Counted from the stretch's first letter, positions 23,114-32,759 are shown. The stretch: 64,000 nt of DNA from an uncultured Pelagibacteraceae bacterium (GCA_902555945.1 CACDUS010000001.1:1-64000); one strand, 5' to 3'. The notes: a model not told the origin generated them from the sequence alone. Program-made: numbers and translations.

Positions 23114-23359
23114 AAGATCTTGTAATTTATTTTCTTTTTCTAATGCCCTGACTTCATCATAGCCACCAATATGTTGATCATCAAAAAATATTTGCGGTAT
23201 TGTTCTTTTTCCGTTTGCTTTCTTAATCATTTCATCCATTGCACCATCAACATGAGCAATATTGATTTCATTATAAGTAGCGTTATTTCTAGTTAATAAT
23301 CGTTTAGCTGCATCACAATAGTTGCAAAGTGGACCTGTATAAATTGTAATTTTTTTCAT
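23105..23359 (-). CDS. grxC: Glutaredoxin 3
   Basis: YTGPLCNYCDAAKRLL; TIPQIFFDDQHIGGYDE. Confidence 0.93.
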   Translation of the reverse strand: MKKITIYTGPLCNYCDAAKRLLTRNNATYNEINIAHVDGAMDEMIKKANGKRTIPQIFFDDQHIGGYDEVRALEKENKLQDLLK

Positions 23360-23362
23360 TAA

Positions 23363-23659
23363 TTATAAATAATCACTTTTTTTAATTTTACTAGTTATTT
23401 GTTTTCTAGAGTATTCAAATTTTTTTCTATGTTTGATACTTTTTTCGTGAACCCTTTTTCTCCATAATTTAAACGAGGATGGTTTGAGATTTCTTCTCAT
23501 AATTTTGATGACATCAGATTCCGATTTGCCAGTCCTTTTTTTGATTTCCTCAAAAGTGATCCTATCTGCCCAGGCTGCCCATATGACCCAATCTGGATCT
23601 TCTATTTTTGGCTCTGGATTTTTGACCCGGGTAACTGGTCTGTGACCTTTTTTTTTCAT
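23363..23659 (-). CDS. TIGR03643/DUF2805-like protein
   Basis: DPDWVIWAAWADRITFEEIKKRTGKSESDVIKIMRRNLKPSSFKLWRKRV. Confidence 0.8.
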   Translation of the reverse strand: MKKKGHRPVTRVKNPEPKIEDPDWVIWAAWADRITFEEIKKRTGKSESDVIKIMRRNLKPSSFKLWRKRVHEKSIKHRKKFEYSRKQITSKIKKSDYL

Positions 23660-23722
23660 AAATCCTTTATATTTGAAAAAAATCGATAATGCATTTTTTT
23701 TAGGATCTGCTATATTGATTTT

Positions 23723-23778
23723 GATAGTCCTTCTTAGCCATCTTTAGCTCCCGGTTTTTAAGGACTATCTTTTTTTTT
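23723..23778 (+). ncRNA. Candidate small RNA or terminator-like leader hairpin
   Basis: 10-bp stem GATAGTCCTT/AAGGACTATC (23723-23732/23760-23769), C-rich loop CTCCC, T9 tract 23770-23778; TGn-TATATT -10 at 23711-23716 places TSS at ~23723. Confidence 0.5.
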
Positions 23779-24393
23779 ATGCTCCCATTAGATTTTATAC
23801 TTTATCTGCAGATAATAATTTTTTTATTTATCACACCTGGAACTCCTAGAATTGTAATTATCTCTTATTCAATGAATTATGGAGTGGGAAAATGTATTTG
23901 GTCAGCGTTAGGTGATATAACAGCAAATTTAATTCAAGCAACTCTAGTTATTTTTGTAATCGGATCTTTTTTTTCCGAGAACTCAACAATATTAAATATA
24001 TTTAAATGGATAGGAGTATTTTATATTTTGTATCTAGCCTACGATATTTATAAATCACGTCCAAAAACTATTTCAAGTGAAGGAGAAATAAAAAAAAGTA
24101 ATTTATCTTTTTTTAGAGATGGTTTTTTAGTTGCCGGAACAAGTCCTAAAGCTTGGATGTTTTTTCCCTTTATTTTTCCACAATTTATAGATTTTAATTC
24201 AAATTTATTGTTACAATTTGCAATTTTAATTACAACTTACATTGTTTTGGATTTTTTATCTTTAATTGGTTACGCAATGCTCGCACAGAAATTAATAAAA
24301 TGGATCACAGCAAATCCAAAAACAATTAATACAATCTCAGCGAGTGTTTTAGTTATTATTGCTGTAATAATTATTGTTACACAACAATATTAA
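23779..24393 (+). CDS. LysE/RhtB-family exporter
   Basis: FLFITPGTPRIVIISYSMNYGV and TM pattern. Confidence 0.82.
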   Translation: MLPLDFILYLQIIIFLFITPGTPRIVIISYSMNYGVGKCIWSALGDITANLIQATLVIFVIGSFFSENSTILNIFKWIGVFYILYLAYDIYKSRPKTISSEGEIKKSNLSFFRDGFLVAGTSPKAWMFFPFIFPQFIDFNSNLLLQFAILITTYIVLDFLSLIGYAMLAQKLIKWITANPKTINTISASVLVIIAVIIIVTQQY

Positions 24394-24480
24394 AACAACA
24401 TTAAAGTACGTTTTGTCACTTGAAAAATATTAAATTTCTTTATTTAATCAGTTATTAATTAATTAACCAAAGGAAATAAA

Positions 24481-25719
24481 ATGAAACTAAGTAAATTATT
24501 TTTAAGTTTTATTTCTGCGATAGCAATTTTATTTTCAACTTCTGTTGTTTCATTTGCAAAAGTAGTAGGTGATAAGATTGTTCTTGGTGCTGCAATTTCA
24601 TTAACTGGAAAATATTCATCAAATGGTGTTCATACTCAAAACGGTTATAATATGGCCGTTGATAGAATTAACAGCATGGGTGGAATAAAAGTTGGTGGAA
24701 AAACTTATAAGTTTGAAATCATTTATTATGATGATGAATCAAACCCAAAAAGAGCAGCTCAATTAGCAGAAAGATTAATTTCTCAAGATGGTGTTGAGTT
24801 TATGCTTGGCCCGTACAGCTCAGGTTTAACAAAAGCAATTGCACCTGTAACTGAAAAATATGGCGTACCAATGGTTGAGGCTAATGGTGCTTCTAGATCT
24901 TTGTTTACAAAAGGTTACAAATATCTATTCGCAGTTCTAGCTCCAGCTAACTTATATCTTGATGTAGCTATTGAAACAGCTGTGGAATTGAATGGTGGAA
25001 AGCCAGTAAAAATTGCACAAGCATTTGAACAAGATGCATTTTCACAAGACGTTAGATTAGGTATTTTAGATGCAGCAGAGAGAACTGGGTCTAAAATTAT
25101 AATTGACGACAAACTTCCAAAAGAGCTTAATGATATGGCTGCTACATTAGTTAAAGTAAAACAAATGAAGCCAGATGTTCTTGTTGTATCAGGTCATACA
25201 AAAGGTGCATTAACAGCGATTAGACAAATAGCTGAAATGAAAGTAGATGTTCCTATGCTAGCAATGACACACTGTGATGCTGCGAAATTATCAAAACAAC
25301 ATGGTAAAAATTCTCAGTATGCTTTGTGTGCTTCTCAATGGCATAAAACACTAACTTATAAAGATGACTTCTTTAAAGATGGTATGACATATGCAGCAGA
25401 CTTTGAAAAAGAGTTTGGATATGATCCACCTTATCAATCAGCAGAGTCTTCAGCAGCATTATTAGTTTTCAAAGATGCTTTTGAAAGAGCAAATTCATTC
25501 GATAAAAAGAAAGTAAGAGATGCTCTTGCAGCAACTAATATGCAAACATTCTATGGAAATATTAAGTTCGCAGAAGGTGGTCAAAACGTTGACAAGCCTA
25601 TGGTACTTTTCCAAGTAATGTGTGATGACGCTGGGAAATGTGAAAATAAAGTTGTAGCTCCACTTAAATGGGCTTCAGCTAAGTTAATTCACCCAATTCC
25701 TAAGTGGTCTGAAAGATAA
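24481..25719 (+). CDS. Branched-chain amino acid-type ABC transporter substrate-binding protein
   Basis: Signal peptide; LGAAISLTGKYSSNGVHTQNGYNMAVDRIN (LivK-like fold). Confidence 0.9.
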   Translation: MKLSKLFLSFISAIAILFSTSVVSFAKVVGDKIVLGAAISLTGKYSSNGVHTQNGYNMAVDRINSMGGIKVGGKTYKFEIIYYDDESNPKRAAQLAERLISQDGVEFMLGPYSSGLTKAIAPVTEKYGVPMVEANGASRSLFTKGYKYLFAVLAPANLYLDVAIETAVELNGGKPVKIAQAFEQDAFSQDVRLGILDAAERTGSKIIIDDKLPKELNDMAATLVKVKQMKPDVLVVSGHTKGALTAIRQIAEMKVDVPMLAMTHCDAAKLSKQHGKNSQYALCASQWHKTLTYKDDFFKDGMTYAADFEKEFGYDPPYQSAESSAALLVFKDAFERANSFDKKKVRDALAATNMQTFYGNIKFAEGGQNVDKPMVLFQVMCDDAGKCENKVVAPLKWASAKLIHPIPKWSER

Positions 25720-25731
25720 TAACTAATCTAT

Positions 25732-25766
25732 AAATACCCCCTAAACTCTAGGGGGTATTTTTTTTT
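25732..25766 (+). terminator. Intrinsic terminator between substrate-binding protein and permease genes
   Basis: Perfect 12-bp stem AAATACCCCCTA/TAGGGGGTATTT, loop AACTC, T tract. Confidence 0.88.
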
Positions 25767-25778
25767 AAAAGGCAAATT

Positions 25779-26672
25779 ATGGACTTCATGGTTTTTCAAT
25801 ATCCGATGATCACTGTTCAAGCTTGTTTGGACGGAATACTTCTTGGTATTTTATTTGCATTGATTGCCTACGGTATGGCTTTGCAATGGGGAGTAATGAA
25901 TATCATAAATATTGCTCAAGGTGATTTAGTAATACTTGGCGGGTACATTGCTTACTTTATGTATCTCTATGGAATTCATCCTGCTTGGGGAGTAATAGTA
26001 TCTCCTTTTATAATGTATTTTGTTGGTGTTGGAATTTACAAGTTAGTAATTAATAAAGTTGTAGATAGAGATTTATTTATCTCGATACTTGCTACATTTG
26101 GAATAAGCATTTTATTTATGCAGCTGATGAACTTTGCGTTTGGTGCAGACGTTGTTTTGGCTAATTCAGGTTATGGAACTACTTTCTTATTTGATAATGC
26201 TGTAGTTTTACCAAATTCAAAAATATTTTCAGCATTCATAAGTATTATTTTTGCTATTTGTTTAGTGATTTATATGAAAAAATCTAAGCTTGGACGTGCT
26301 ATTAGAGCAACTGCTCAAAATGCAAGAGCTGCAAAAATTTTAGGTGTAGATACAGAAAAAGTTTATGCTGCGACTTTTGGAATAAATGCCGCTTTATGTG
26401 GTGTAGCTGGAGCATTAATTTCAATTACTTTTACAATCCATCCATATATGGGATTACCTTATACAATTAGATCTTTTATGATTGTAATTGTTGCAGGTTT
26501 AGGAAATTTACCTGGCGTTGCAATGTCAGGCATGGGTCTTGGTGTATTTGAGGAGTTTGCTGATTATTTATTAGGAACTGAATTTAGAATAGGTTCAGTA
26601 TTCTTATTATTAGTTTTAATTCTTGTATATAGAAGATTTAAACTTTCTAGGAAAAGAGAGTATTTAAAATAA
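25779..26672 (+). CDS. livH: Branched-chain amino acid-type ABC transporter permease (LivH-like)
   Basis: LivH topology; GLSVF-type EAA region; operon context. Confidence 0.88.
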   Translation: MDFMVFQYPMITVQACLDGILLGILFALIAYGMALQWGVMNIINIAQGDLVILGGYIAYFMYLYGIHPAWGVIVSPFIMYFVGVGIYKLVINKVVDRDLFISILATFGISILFMQLMNFAFGADVVLANSGYGTTFLFDNAVVLPNSKIFSAFISIIFAICLVIYMKKSKLGRAIRATAQNARAAKILGVDTEKVYAATFGINAALCGVAGALISITFTIHPYMGLPYTIRSFMIVIVAGLGNLPGVAMSGMGLGVFEEFADYLLGTEFRIGSVFLLLVLILVYRRFKLSRKREYLK

Positions 26673-27721
26673 TGAATAAAAATATAGCATTATATGCAGC
26701 AATTTTAATTTTTGGATTAGCTGCTCCTTTTGTTTTTCCAGCGTTTAAAGTTCAATTATCAATTCTTTGTATATTAATAGTTTTAGCAACCACTTGGAAT
26801 ATCCAAGGTGGAGAGATGGGATACAATACATTTGGAAACATTCTTTTTTATGGTTTAGGAATGTATTTATGTGCATCTGTTCAAGTTGGAATGTTTTTTC
26901 CATTAGCAGAGTGGACAGAAAGTGGTGGAGAAAAAACTTTTGTACACACACCTGCTCAATTTTTTCAAGGAATGGCAGCAGGATTGGTTGTTGCTGCAGT
27001 AGTTCCAACTATTGTTGCTGGATTGATTGGTTATGCAATTTTAGGATTAAGAGGACATTATTTTGCAATTTGCACTTTGGGATTAGGAGTTGCTGCAGGT
27101 GAAATTTCTGGAGGTATAGAAATTATTGGAGCAGGACAAGGTTTTACTACACCACCTTTTCCAAATATTGGTAGTTTGGAAGCTAGAGGTGAATTCTTTT
27201 ACTTTTTAAGTTTTGGTGTACTTATATTAACTTTTTTAGCTGTTAGAGCAATTTACTCAACTCGATTTAAATTAATTCTTAATGCGATTAGAGATAATGA
27301 GGACAAAGCTGAAGCCATGGGAATTGAGACAATGAAATATAAAATTATTGGTTGGATGGTGTCAGCTTTCTTTTGTGGTTTAGCTGGAGGAATAATGGGC
27401 GGACTTGTTGGATATATTGACTCCACTGATGTTGCATTTGATGGAAGAGAGATGGGAGTATTTATGGTTCTGATGGCAATCTTAGGAGGCAAAGGAACTT
27501 TATGGGGTCCAGTTATCGGAGCAACTCTATTTCATATTTTTAAAGAAGGATTTTGGACATTCTTTTTAGGATGGCAATATGTTGCTTTAGGAGTTTTAAT
27601 TGTTGTTATCGTAATTTATTTCCCTGAAGGATTAATGGGATGGTTAAGAGAAAAATATCCAGAAAGATTTGGTGAGGTAGTTGATGAAGCCGATCGAAAA
27701 GCACAGGTAGAATTAAAATGA
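26672..27721 (+). CDS. livM: Branched-chain amino acid-type ABC transporter permease (LivM-like)
   Basis: LivM motifs; AIRDNEDKAEAMGIETMKYK. Confidence 0.9.
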   Translation: MNKNIALYAAILIFGLAAPFVFPAFKVQLSILCILIVLATTWNIQGGEMGYNTFGNILFYGLGMYLCASVQVGMFFPLAEWTESGGEKTFVHTPAQFFQGMAAGLVVAAVVPTIVAGLIGYAILGLRGHYFAICTLGLGVAAGEISGGIEIIGAGQGFTTPPFPNIGSLEARGEFFYFLSFGVLILTFLAVRAIYSTRFKLILNAIRDNEDKAEAMGIETMKYKIIGWMVSAFFCGLAGGIMGGLVGYIDSTDVAFDGREMGVFMVLMAILGGKGTLWGPVIGATLFHIFKEGFWTFFLGWQYVALGVLIVVIVIYFPEGLMGWLREKYPERFGEVVDEADRKAQVELK

Positions 27722-28458
27722 GTATTTTAGAAGTCAATAATGTCAGTAAATCTTTTGGCGGAGTTAAAGCCAATGTAGATATTTCAATGACTGTAGAGAA
27801 AGGAAAAATTTTTGGATTAATTGGTCCTAATGGATCTGGCAAAACAACATTGTTTAATTCCATAGTAGGTACTTATCCAATAGATAGTGGATCAATTAAA
27901 TTTAATGATAAAGAAGTTTCAGAGCTACCAGTACCAGTTATAGCAAAACTTGGTTTACTGAGAACATTCCAGCAAACCAGAATTTATGGCAAATTAAATT
28001 GTGTGGATAATATGCTTATTAGTCACAAAGGAAGTGATGAAAGTATATTAAAAATATTTTCAAAGATACCAAAAGATTTAACTGAAAAAGCAGAGAACTT
28101 ATTAAACTTTGTAGGGCTTTACCAAAAAAGAAAATTGAGAGCTGGTGATTTATCATTTGGCCAACAAAAACTATTAGAGCTTGCAATGGCTTTAATGAAC
28201 GAGCCTGAAATGCTTTTATTGGATGAGCCAACAGCTGGGATCAACCCAACATTAATCAATGGGATTATTGATAGATTGATTAAAGTTAATCAAGATTTTG
28301 GAATAACTCTTTTAGTGATTGAACATAACATGAGAGTAATTATGCAATTAGCAGAAAATATTTATTGTTTAGCACATGGTAAGATGCTTGCAAATGGCAC
28401 ACCAGATGAAATTAAAAATGATAAACGTGTTATCGATGCATACTTGGGGGCACAATAA
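27718..28458 (+). CDS. livG: ABC transporter ATP-binding protein (LivG-like)
   Basis: GPNGSGKTTLFN, LLLDEPTAGINP. Confidence 0.92.
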   Translation: MSILEVNNVSKSFGGVKANVDISMTVEKGKIFGLIGPNGSGKTTLFNSIVGTYPIDSGSIKFNDKEVSELPVPVIAKLGLLRTFQQTRIYGKLNCVDNMLISHKGSDESILKIFSKIPKDLTEKAENLLNFVGLYQKRKLRAGDLSFGQQKLLELAMALMNEPEMLLLDEPTAGINPTLINGIIDRLIKVNQDFGITLLVIEHNMRVIMQLAENIYCLAHGKMLANGTPDEIKNDKRVIDAYLGAQ

Positions 28459-29243
28459 TGTCAAATCAATATGAAGTTTTAGGTAAGGCGCCACAAGCAG
28501 AGGACTTAAAAAAACTATCACCTAACAATGTTCATCTTACAATTAAGAATATGAATGCTGGTTATGGAAAAATGGAAATTCTTCATAACTTTGATCTTTT
28601 TGTCAGCAAGGCACAATCACTTTGTCTAATTGGTCCTAATGGTGCTGGTAAATCTACGATACTTCATTCAATTTATGGTTTTACAAATATATTTTCTGGT
28701 CAAATAGAAATTGATGGAAAAAAAATTACAAATTTAACACCAGCAGAAAAGTTAAAGTCAGTTGGGATAGCATATATTCTTCAAGACAATTCTGTTTTTC
28801 CAGATATGACAGTAGAGGAAAATCTATTAATGGGTGGGTTTATTAAAGAAAAAACAGAAGAGTCATACCAAGAAGCTGAAAGAATTTTTGAAAAATATGA
28901 AAGGTTAAGAAATAGAAGAAATCAACCTGCAAAAGTATTATCAGGTGGTGAAAGAAGATTGTTAGAAATTTCTAGAGCATTAGTTATGAAACCTTCAGTC
29001 TTATTAGTAGATGAACCATCAATTGGATTGGAACCAAGATATATTGATATGGTATTTGAAATTTTAAGAGATCTTCAACAAAATGAAAAAAAAACAATCA
29101 TCTTAGTTGAGCAAAATGCAAAAAAAGGTTTAGAGTTTGCAGACATAGGTTACGTTCTTGTTTCAGGTCAAACAGCTATTGCTGGCAAAGGAGATGAGTT
29201 GTTAAATAATCCAGATGTTGGTCGCCTATTCTTAGGTGGTTAA
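28458..29243 (+). CDS. livF: ABC transporter ATP-binding protein (LivF-like)
   Basis: GPNGAGKSTILHSI, LSGGERRLLEI, VDEPSIGLEP. Confidence 0.92.
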   Translation: MSNQYEVLGKAPQAEDLKKLSPNNVHLTIKNMNAGYGKMEILHNFDLFVSKAQSLCLIGPNGAGKSTILHSIYGFTNIFSGQIEIDGKKITNLTPAEKLKSVGIAYILQDNSVFPDMTVEENLLMGGFIKEKTEESYQEAERIFEKYERLRNRRNQPAKVLSGGERRLLEISRALVMKPSVLLVDEPSIGLEPRYIDMVFEILRDLQQNEKKTIILVEQNAKKGLEFADIGYVLVSGQTAIAGKGDELLNNPDVGRLFLGG

Positions 29244-29947
29244 TGATAAATTCAAAATATTTTCTTAAAGGCTTTAAATCTATAAAAGGAGTTGGAAGCC
29301 CCGCCATTGCCTTAGGTGCAAGCTTTGTTGCAATTGGTGCATTGCTCAAAAATTTAGGTTTTTCAATTCAAGAAAGTATGTTTTCGACTTTTTTAACTTA
29401 TGCACTACCAGGTTCTTTAGTGATGGCAGAGTCGATGTTAATTGGAGCATCTCTAATTAATATTTTTATCGCTGTATGGTTAGTTAATGCAAGATTGTAT
29501 CCAATGACTGTAGCATTAATGCCGTTATTGATGCACAAAAATCAACCAAGATGGAAATATTATTTATCCTGTCATTTTATAGCAGTCTCATCTTGGTTAA
29601 TAATGAAAGATAATTACGAGAATATAGAAAAAGAAAACAGGATAGATTTTTGGATAGGAATAGGTACAGCCACTTGGTCTGTTGCAATTTTAGCAACAGT
29701 CATAGGTTTCGTAGCCTCTGATTTTCTAAATAAAGATATGCTCATTGGATTAGCAATAGTTAATCCAATTTATTTTATATGCATGATGATAGGGGCAATG
29801 AAAACAATTCAAATAAGTGTTTCTGTTATTTTAGGGGCAATTCTTGGACCAGCTTTTTATTTTGTTTCTCCTGAATGGTGCATTTTATTTGGTGGATTTA
29901 TTGCAGGGACTATCGCTTATTTAGTGGGAGAAAAAAATGGCAGCTAA
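29243..29947 (+). CDS. azlC: AzlC-family amino acid exporter subunit
   Basis: AzlC-like TM protein paired with AzlD. Confidence 0.85.
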   Translation: MINSKYFLKGFKSIKGVGSPAIALGASFVAIGALLKNLGFSIQESMFSTFLTYALPGSLVMAESMLIGASLINIFIAVWLVNARLYPMTVALMPLLMHKNQPRWKYYLSCHFIAVSSWLIMKDNYENIEKENRIDFWIGIGTATWSVAILATVIGFVASDFLNKDMLIGLAIVNPIYFICMMIGAMKTIQISVSVILGAILGPAFYFVSPEWCILFGGFIAGTIAYLVGEKNGS

Positions 29948-30260
29948 TATAATTATTGTAATCATTGTTACTTCTCTTGCCACATACCTGTCTAGATTTT
30001 TAGGTGTTGTAAGTGCTGAGAAGATTAAAGAAACTTCAAAAATGTTTAGATGGTTTAATTGTCTAGCTTATTCCACTCTTGCAGCGTTAATTGCAAGAAT
30101 AGTTATTTTTCCTTCAGGAAGTTTGTCCGAAGTAGATTATTTAATTAGATTTATTGTAATTATTTTATCTATTGCTATTTTTTATTTAACTAAAAAAAAT
30201 TTAGTTTACCCAACACTTTTCTCTGCTATCATACTATCGTTCCTTAGTAGTTATTTATGA
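29937..30260 (+). CDS. azlD: AzlD-family protein
   Basis: 107 aa, TYLSRFLGV, overlaps azlC. Confidence 0.82.
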   Translation: MAANIIIVIIVTSLATYLSRFLGVVSAEKIKETSKMFRWFNCLAYSTLAALIARIVIFPSGSLSEVDYLIRFIVIILSIAIFYLTKKNLVYPTLFSAIILSFLSSYL

Positions 30261-31171
30261 TTGAAAAAATTGATGGATTTGAAATTTACTCAAATGAAAA
30301 ATCTAAAAGAATTATTAATATCGATATTAGCGATGAAGTACTGAATAAACTTATTTTTCCATTTAATAAGTTTGATATTACTGCACTTGAATATAAGCCA
30401 TTTACAAGATTTACTATTGCTAAAAGCTTAGATGATCTAAGTGATAATAATTTGTCAAAATTTCTTAATAAAATAATTAGAGATAGAAATACTGGCTGCT
30501 TCATAATAAAACCAAAAAGATTAACTCCTAAAATTGATGAAATTTTTTTAGTAAAATTATCAACTGCAATTGCACATTTAGTAGGTGTTCCAAATCATGA
30601 TGCTATGGCAGGAAAATATTATGCAAGATTTCATGTTAAGCATGAAGATAAAAGTGATTCTTATTTAAGAAAAGCTTACACAAATATGGATCTTCATACT
30701 GATGGAACATACGTTAAAGAAAAAACAGATTGGTTGTTGATGTCAAAATTAGAAGAAAAAAATGTTGAGGGCGGTGAAACAGCAATGCTTCATTTAGATG
30801 ATTGGGAACATTGTGACGAATTATATAACGATCCTGTTGCTAAAGAAGATTTCGTTTGGGGTTCACCAAAGAGCAAAAATATTGATTATAAAGTTGAACA
30901 TCCTGTTTTTTCTTCTGATGAGAATGGCAAAGCACAGATATCATATATAGATCAATTTCCAGAACCAAAAAATATGAAGCAGGGTATATTTTTACAAAAA
31001 TTATCTGATAATTTAGAAGAAAGCCAGAATAAGATTATTACTAAACTTCCAGTTGGATCATCGGTAGTTGCTAATAATTATTTTTGGCTTCATGGAAGGA
31101 AACCTTTTAAAGAAAATAAAGATTTAAGTAGAGAGTTATTAAGAATTAGAGGTTCTTTTTTTATTAATTAA
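30257..31171 (+). CDS. glaH: CsiD/GlaH-like Fe(II)/2-oxoglutarate dioxygenase (glutarate 2-hydroxylase family)
   Basis: Strong recall-level match to E. coli CsiD: YYARFHVKHEDKSDSYLRKAYTNMDLHTDGTYVKEKTDWLLM; iron ligands HTD...H. Confidence 0.88.
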   Translation: MIEKIDGFEIYSNEKSKRIINIDISDEVLNKLIFPFNKFDITALEYKPFTRFTIAKSLDDLSDNNLSKFLNKIIRDRNTGCFIIKPKRLTPKIDEIFLVKLSTAIAHLVGVPNHDAMAGKYYARFHVKHEDKSDSYLRKAYTNMDLHTDGTYVKEKTDWLLMSKLEEKNVEGGETAMLHLDDWEHCDELYNDPVAKEDFVWGSPKSKNIDYKVEHPVFSSDENGKAQISYIDQFPEPKNMKQGIFLQKLSDNLEESQNKIITKLPVGSSVVANNYFWLHGRKPFKENKDLSRELLRIRGSFFIN

Positions 31172-31200
31172 TATAAATTATCCTTTATAAGTTATTAGTT

Positions 31201-31968
31201 ATGAAATTAGGTTTTATAGGAACAGGCAAAATATCATCTTCAGTTATAACTGGTATATGTGGTTCATCTATTAAGTACAGTAAAATATATGTATCCTCTC
31301 GAAATAGTAAAATTGCAAAAGTATTAAAAAAAAAATTTAAAAGAATTTCAATTGAAAAAGATAACCAAAATATAGTCGATAATTGTAATTGGGTCTTTCT
31401 TGCAGTGACACCAACAGTAGGTGAAAAAATAATTAAAAATTTAAAATTTAGATCAAGCCAAACAATAGTGAGCTTTATTTCAACAATTACGATTCCTGAA
31501 TTAAAAAAAATGATAAAAGTTAAAGCTAATATTGTAAGAGCAATACCATTGCCACCGATATCATTAAAGAAAGGACCAGTTCCAATTTGTCCACCAAATA
31601 AAAAAGTTAAAAATTTTTTTAATAAAATTGGTTCAACTGTAGAGATTAAAAATGAAAAACTATCTATTAATTTTTGGTCAACATCAGGAATGATGGCATC
31701 ATATTATGAAATATTAAAAATTATGAGTGATTGGTTGGTGAAGAAAGGTATTAAAAGATTGGATGCTCAAAAATATATCACCACTTTATTTTTAGCTTTA
31801 TCTGAAGATGCAGTTGTAAATTCAAAAAAGGAATTAAAGTATTTAGTAAAAGAATCTCAAACTCCCAAAGGATTAAACGAACAAGGTTTGAGGGAAATGA
31901 ATAAAAAAGGTGTTTATAAATCAGTTATTAGTACTTTAAATACTATTCATAAAAGATTAAACAAGTAA
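31201..31968 (+). CDS. Pyrroline-5-carboxylate reductase-like protein
   Basis: MKLGFIGTGKISSSVITGI Rossmann start and ProC-like C-terminus. Confidence 0.8.
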   Translation: MKLGFIGTGKISSSVITGICGSSIKYSKIYVSSRNSKIAKVLKKKFKRISIEKDNQNIVDNCNWVFLAVTPTVGEKIIKNLKFRSSQTIVSFISTITIPELKKMIKVKANIVRAIPLPPISLKKGPVPICPPNKKVKNFFNKIGSTVEIKNEKLSINFWSTSGMMASYYEILKIMSDWLVKKGIKRLDAQKYITTLFLALSEDAVVNSKKELKYLVKESQTPKGLNEQGLREMNKKGVYKSVISTLNTIHKRLNK

Positions 31969-31971
31969 TTA

Positions 31972-32757
31972 ATGTCTGAAAACATCTTAGAAATTAATAA
32001 TCTTTCAAAATATTTTGGAGGATTGGCAGCAGTTTCTGATTGTTCTTTAAAAGTTAAAAAGGGAACTATTACTGGTATCATTGGCCCCAATGGTTCAGGA
32101 AAAACTACTCTCTTTAATTTGATTGCTGGAAATTTAAAGTCATCAGCAGGTAGTGTTTTATTTAATAACGAAAATATAACAGATGTACCCTCATATGAAC
32201 TATTTTCAAAAGGATTGCTTAGAACTTTTCAAATAGCACATGAGTTTACAAATTTATCTGTTTTAGAGAATTTAATGATGGTTCCAGGTAATCAATCTGG
32301 AGAAAAATTAATGAATGCTTTATTGAAACCTTCGTTGGTTGCAAAAGAAGAAAGTCAAATTAAAGAAAAAGCTATGGAGGTTGTAGATTTTCTTAATTTG
32401 AGTCATTTAAAAAATGAACTTGCAGGAAATTTATCTGGAGGCCAAAAAAAATTATTGGAACTAGGTAGAACAATGATGGTTGATGCAAAGTTAGTTTTAT
32501 TAGATGAGGTAGGTGCAGGCGTTAATAGAACTTTATTAAAAGATCTTGGAACAGCTATTGAAAAACTTAATAAAGAAAAAGGATATACTTTTTGTATGAT
32601 TGAACACGATATGGATTTCATAGGAAGATTATGTGATCCAGTAATCGTAATGGCTGAGGGATCAGTTCTTTTTGAAGGATCAGTTGAGGATGCAAAGAAA
32701 GATGAAAAAGTTATTGAAAGTTATTTAGGTAGAGGCTCAAAATTAAAGGATAATTAA
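31972..32757 (+). CDS. livG: ABC transporter ATP-binding protein (LivG-like, second cluster)
   Basis: GPNGSGKTTLFNLIAG; LSGGQKKLLELGR. Confidence 0.92.
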   Translation: MSENILEINNLSKYFGGLAAVSDCSLKVKKGTITGIIGPNGSGKTTLFNLIAGNLKSSAGSVLFNNENITDVPSYELFSKGLLRTFQIAHEFTNLSVLENLMMVPGNQSGEKLMNALLKPSLVAKEESQIKEKAMEVVDFLNLSHLKNELAGNLSGGQKKLLELGRTMMVDAKLVLLDEVGAGVNRTLLKDLGTAIEKLNKEKGYTFCMIEHDMDFIGRLCDPVIVMAEGSVLFEGSVEDAKKDEKVIESYLGRGSKLKDN

Positions 32758-32759
32758 TA

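Noticed and set aside
23673-23716. TTGAAA at 23673 as -35 for the TATATT at 23711
   Set aside because: Spacer of about 32 nt is too long; the extended -10 TGn-TATATT is a better explanation.
23733-23759. preQ1, fluoride or SAM riboswitch in the loop before lysE
   Set aside because: The loop sequence does not match the consensus motifs of these classes as I know them.
26767-27102. 111-aa plus-strand ORF in an alternative frame of livM
   Set aside because: Out-of-frame reading of a conserved LivM gene; Cys/Trp/Ser-rich composition typical of spurious frames.
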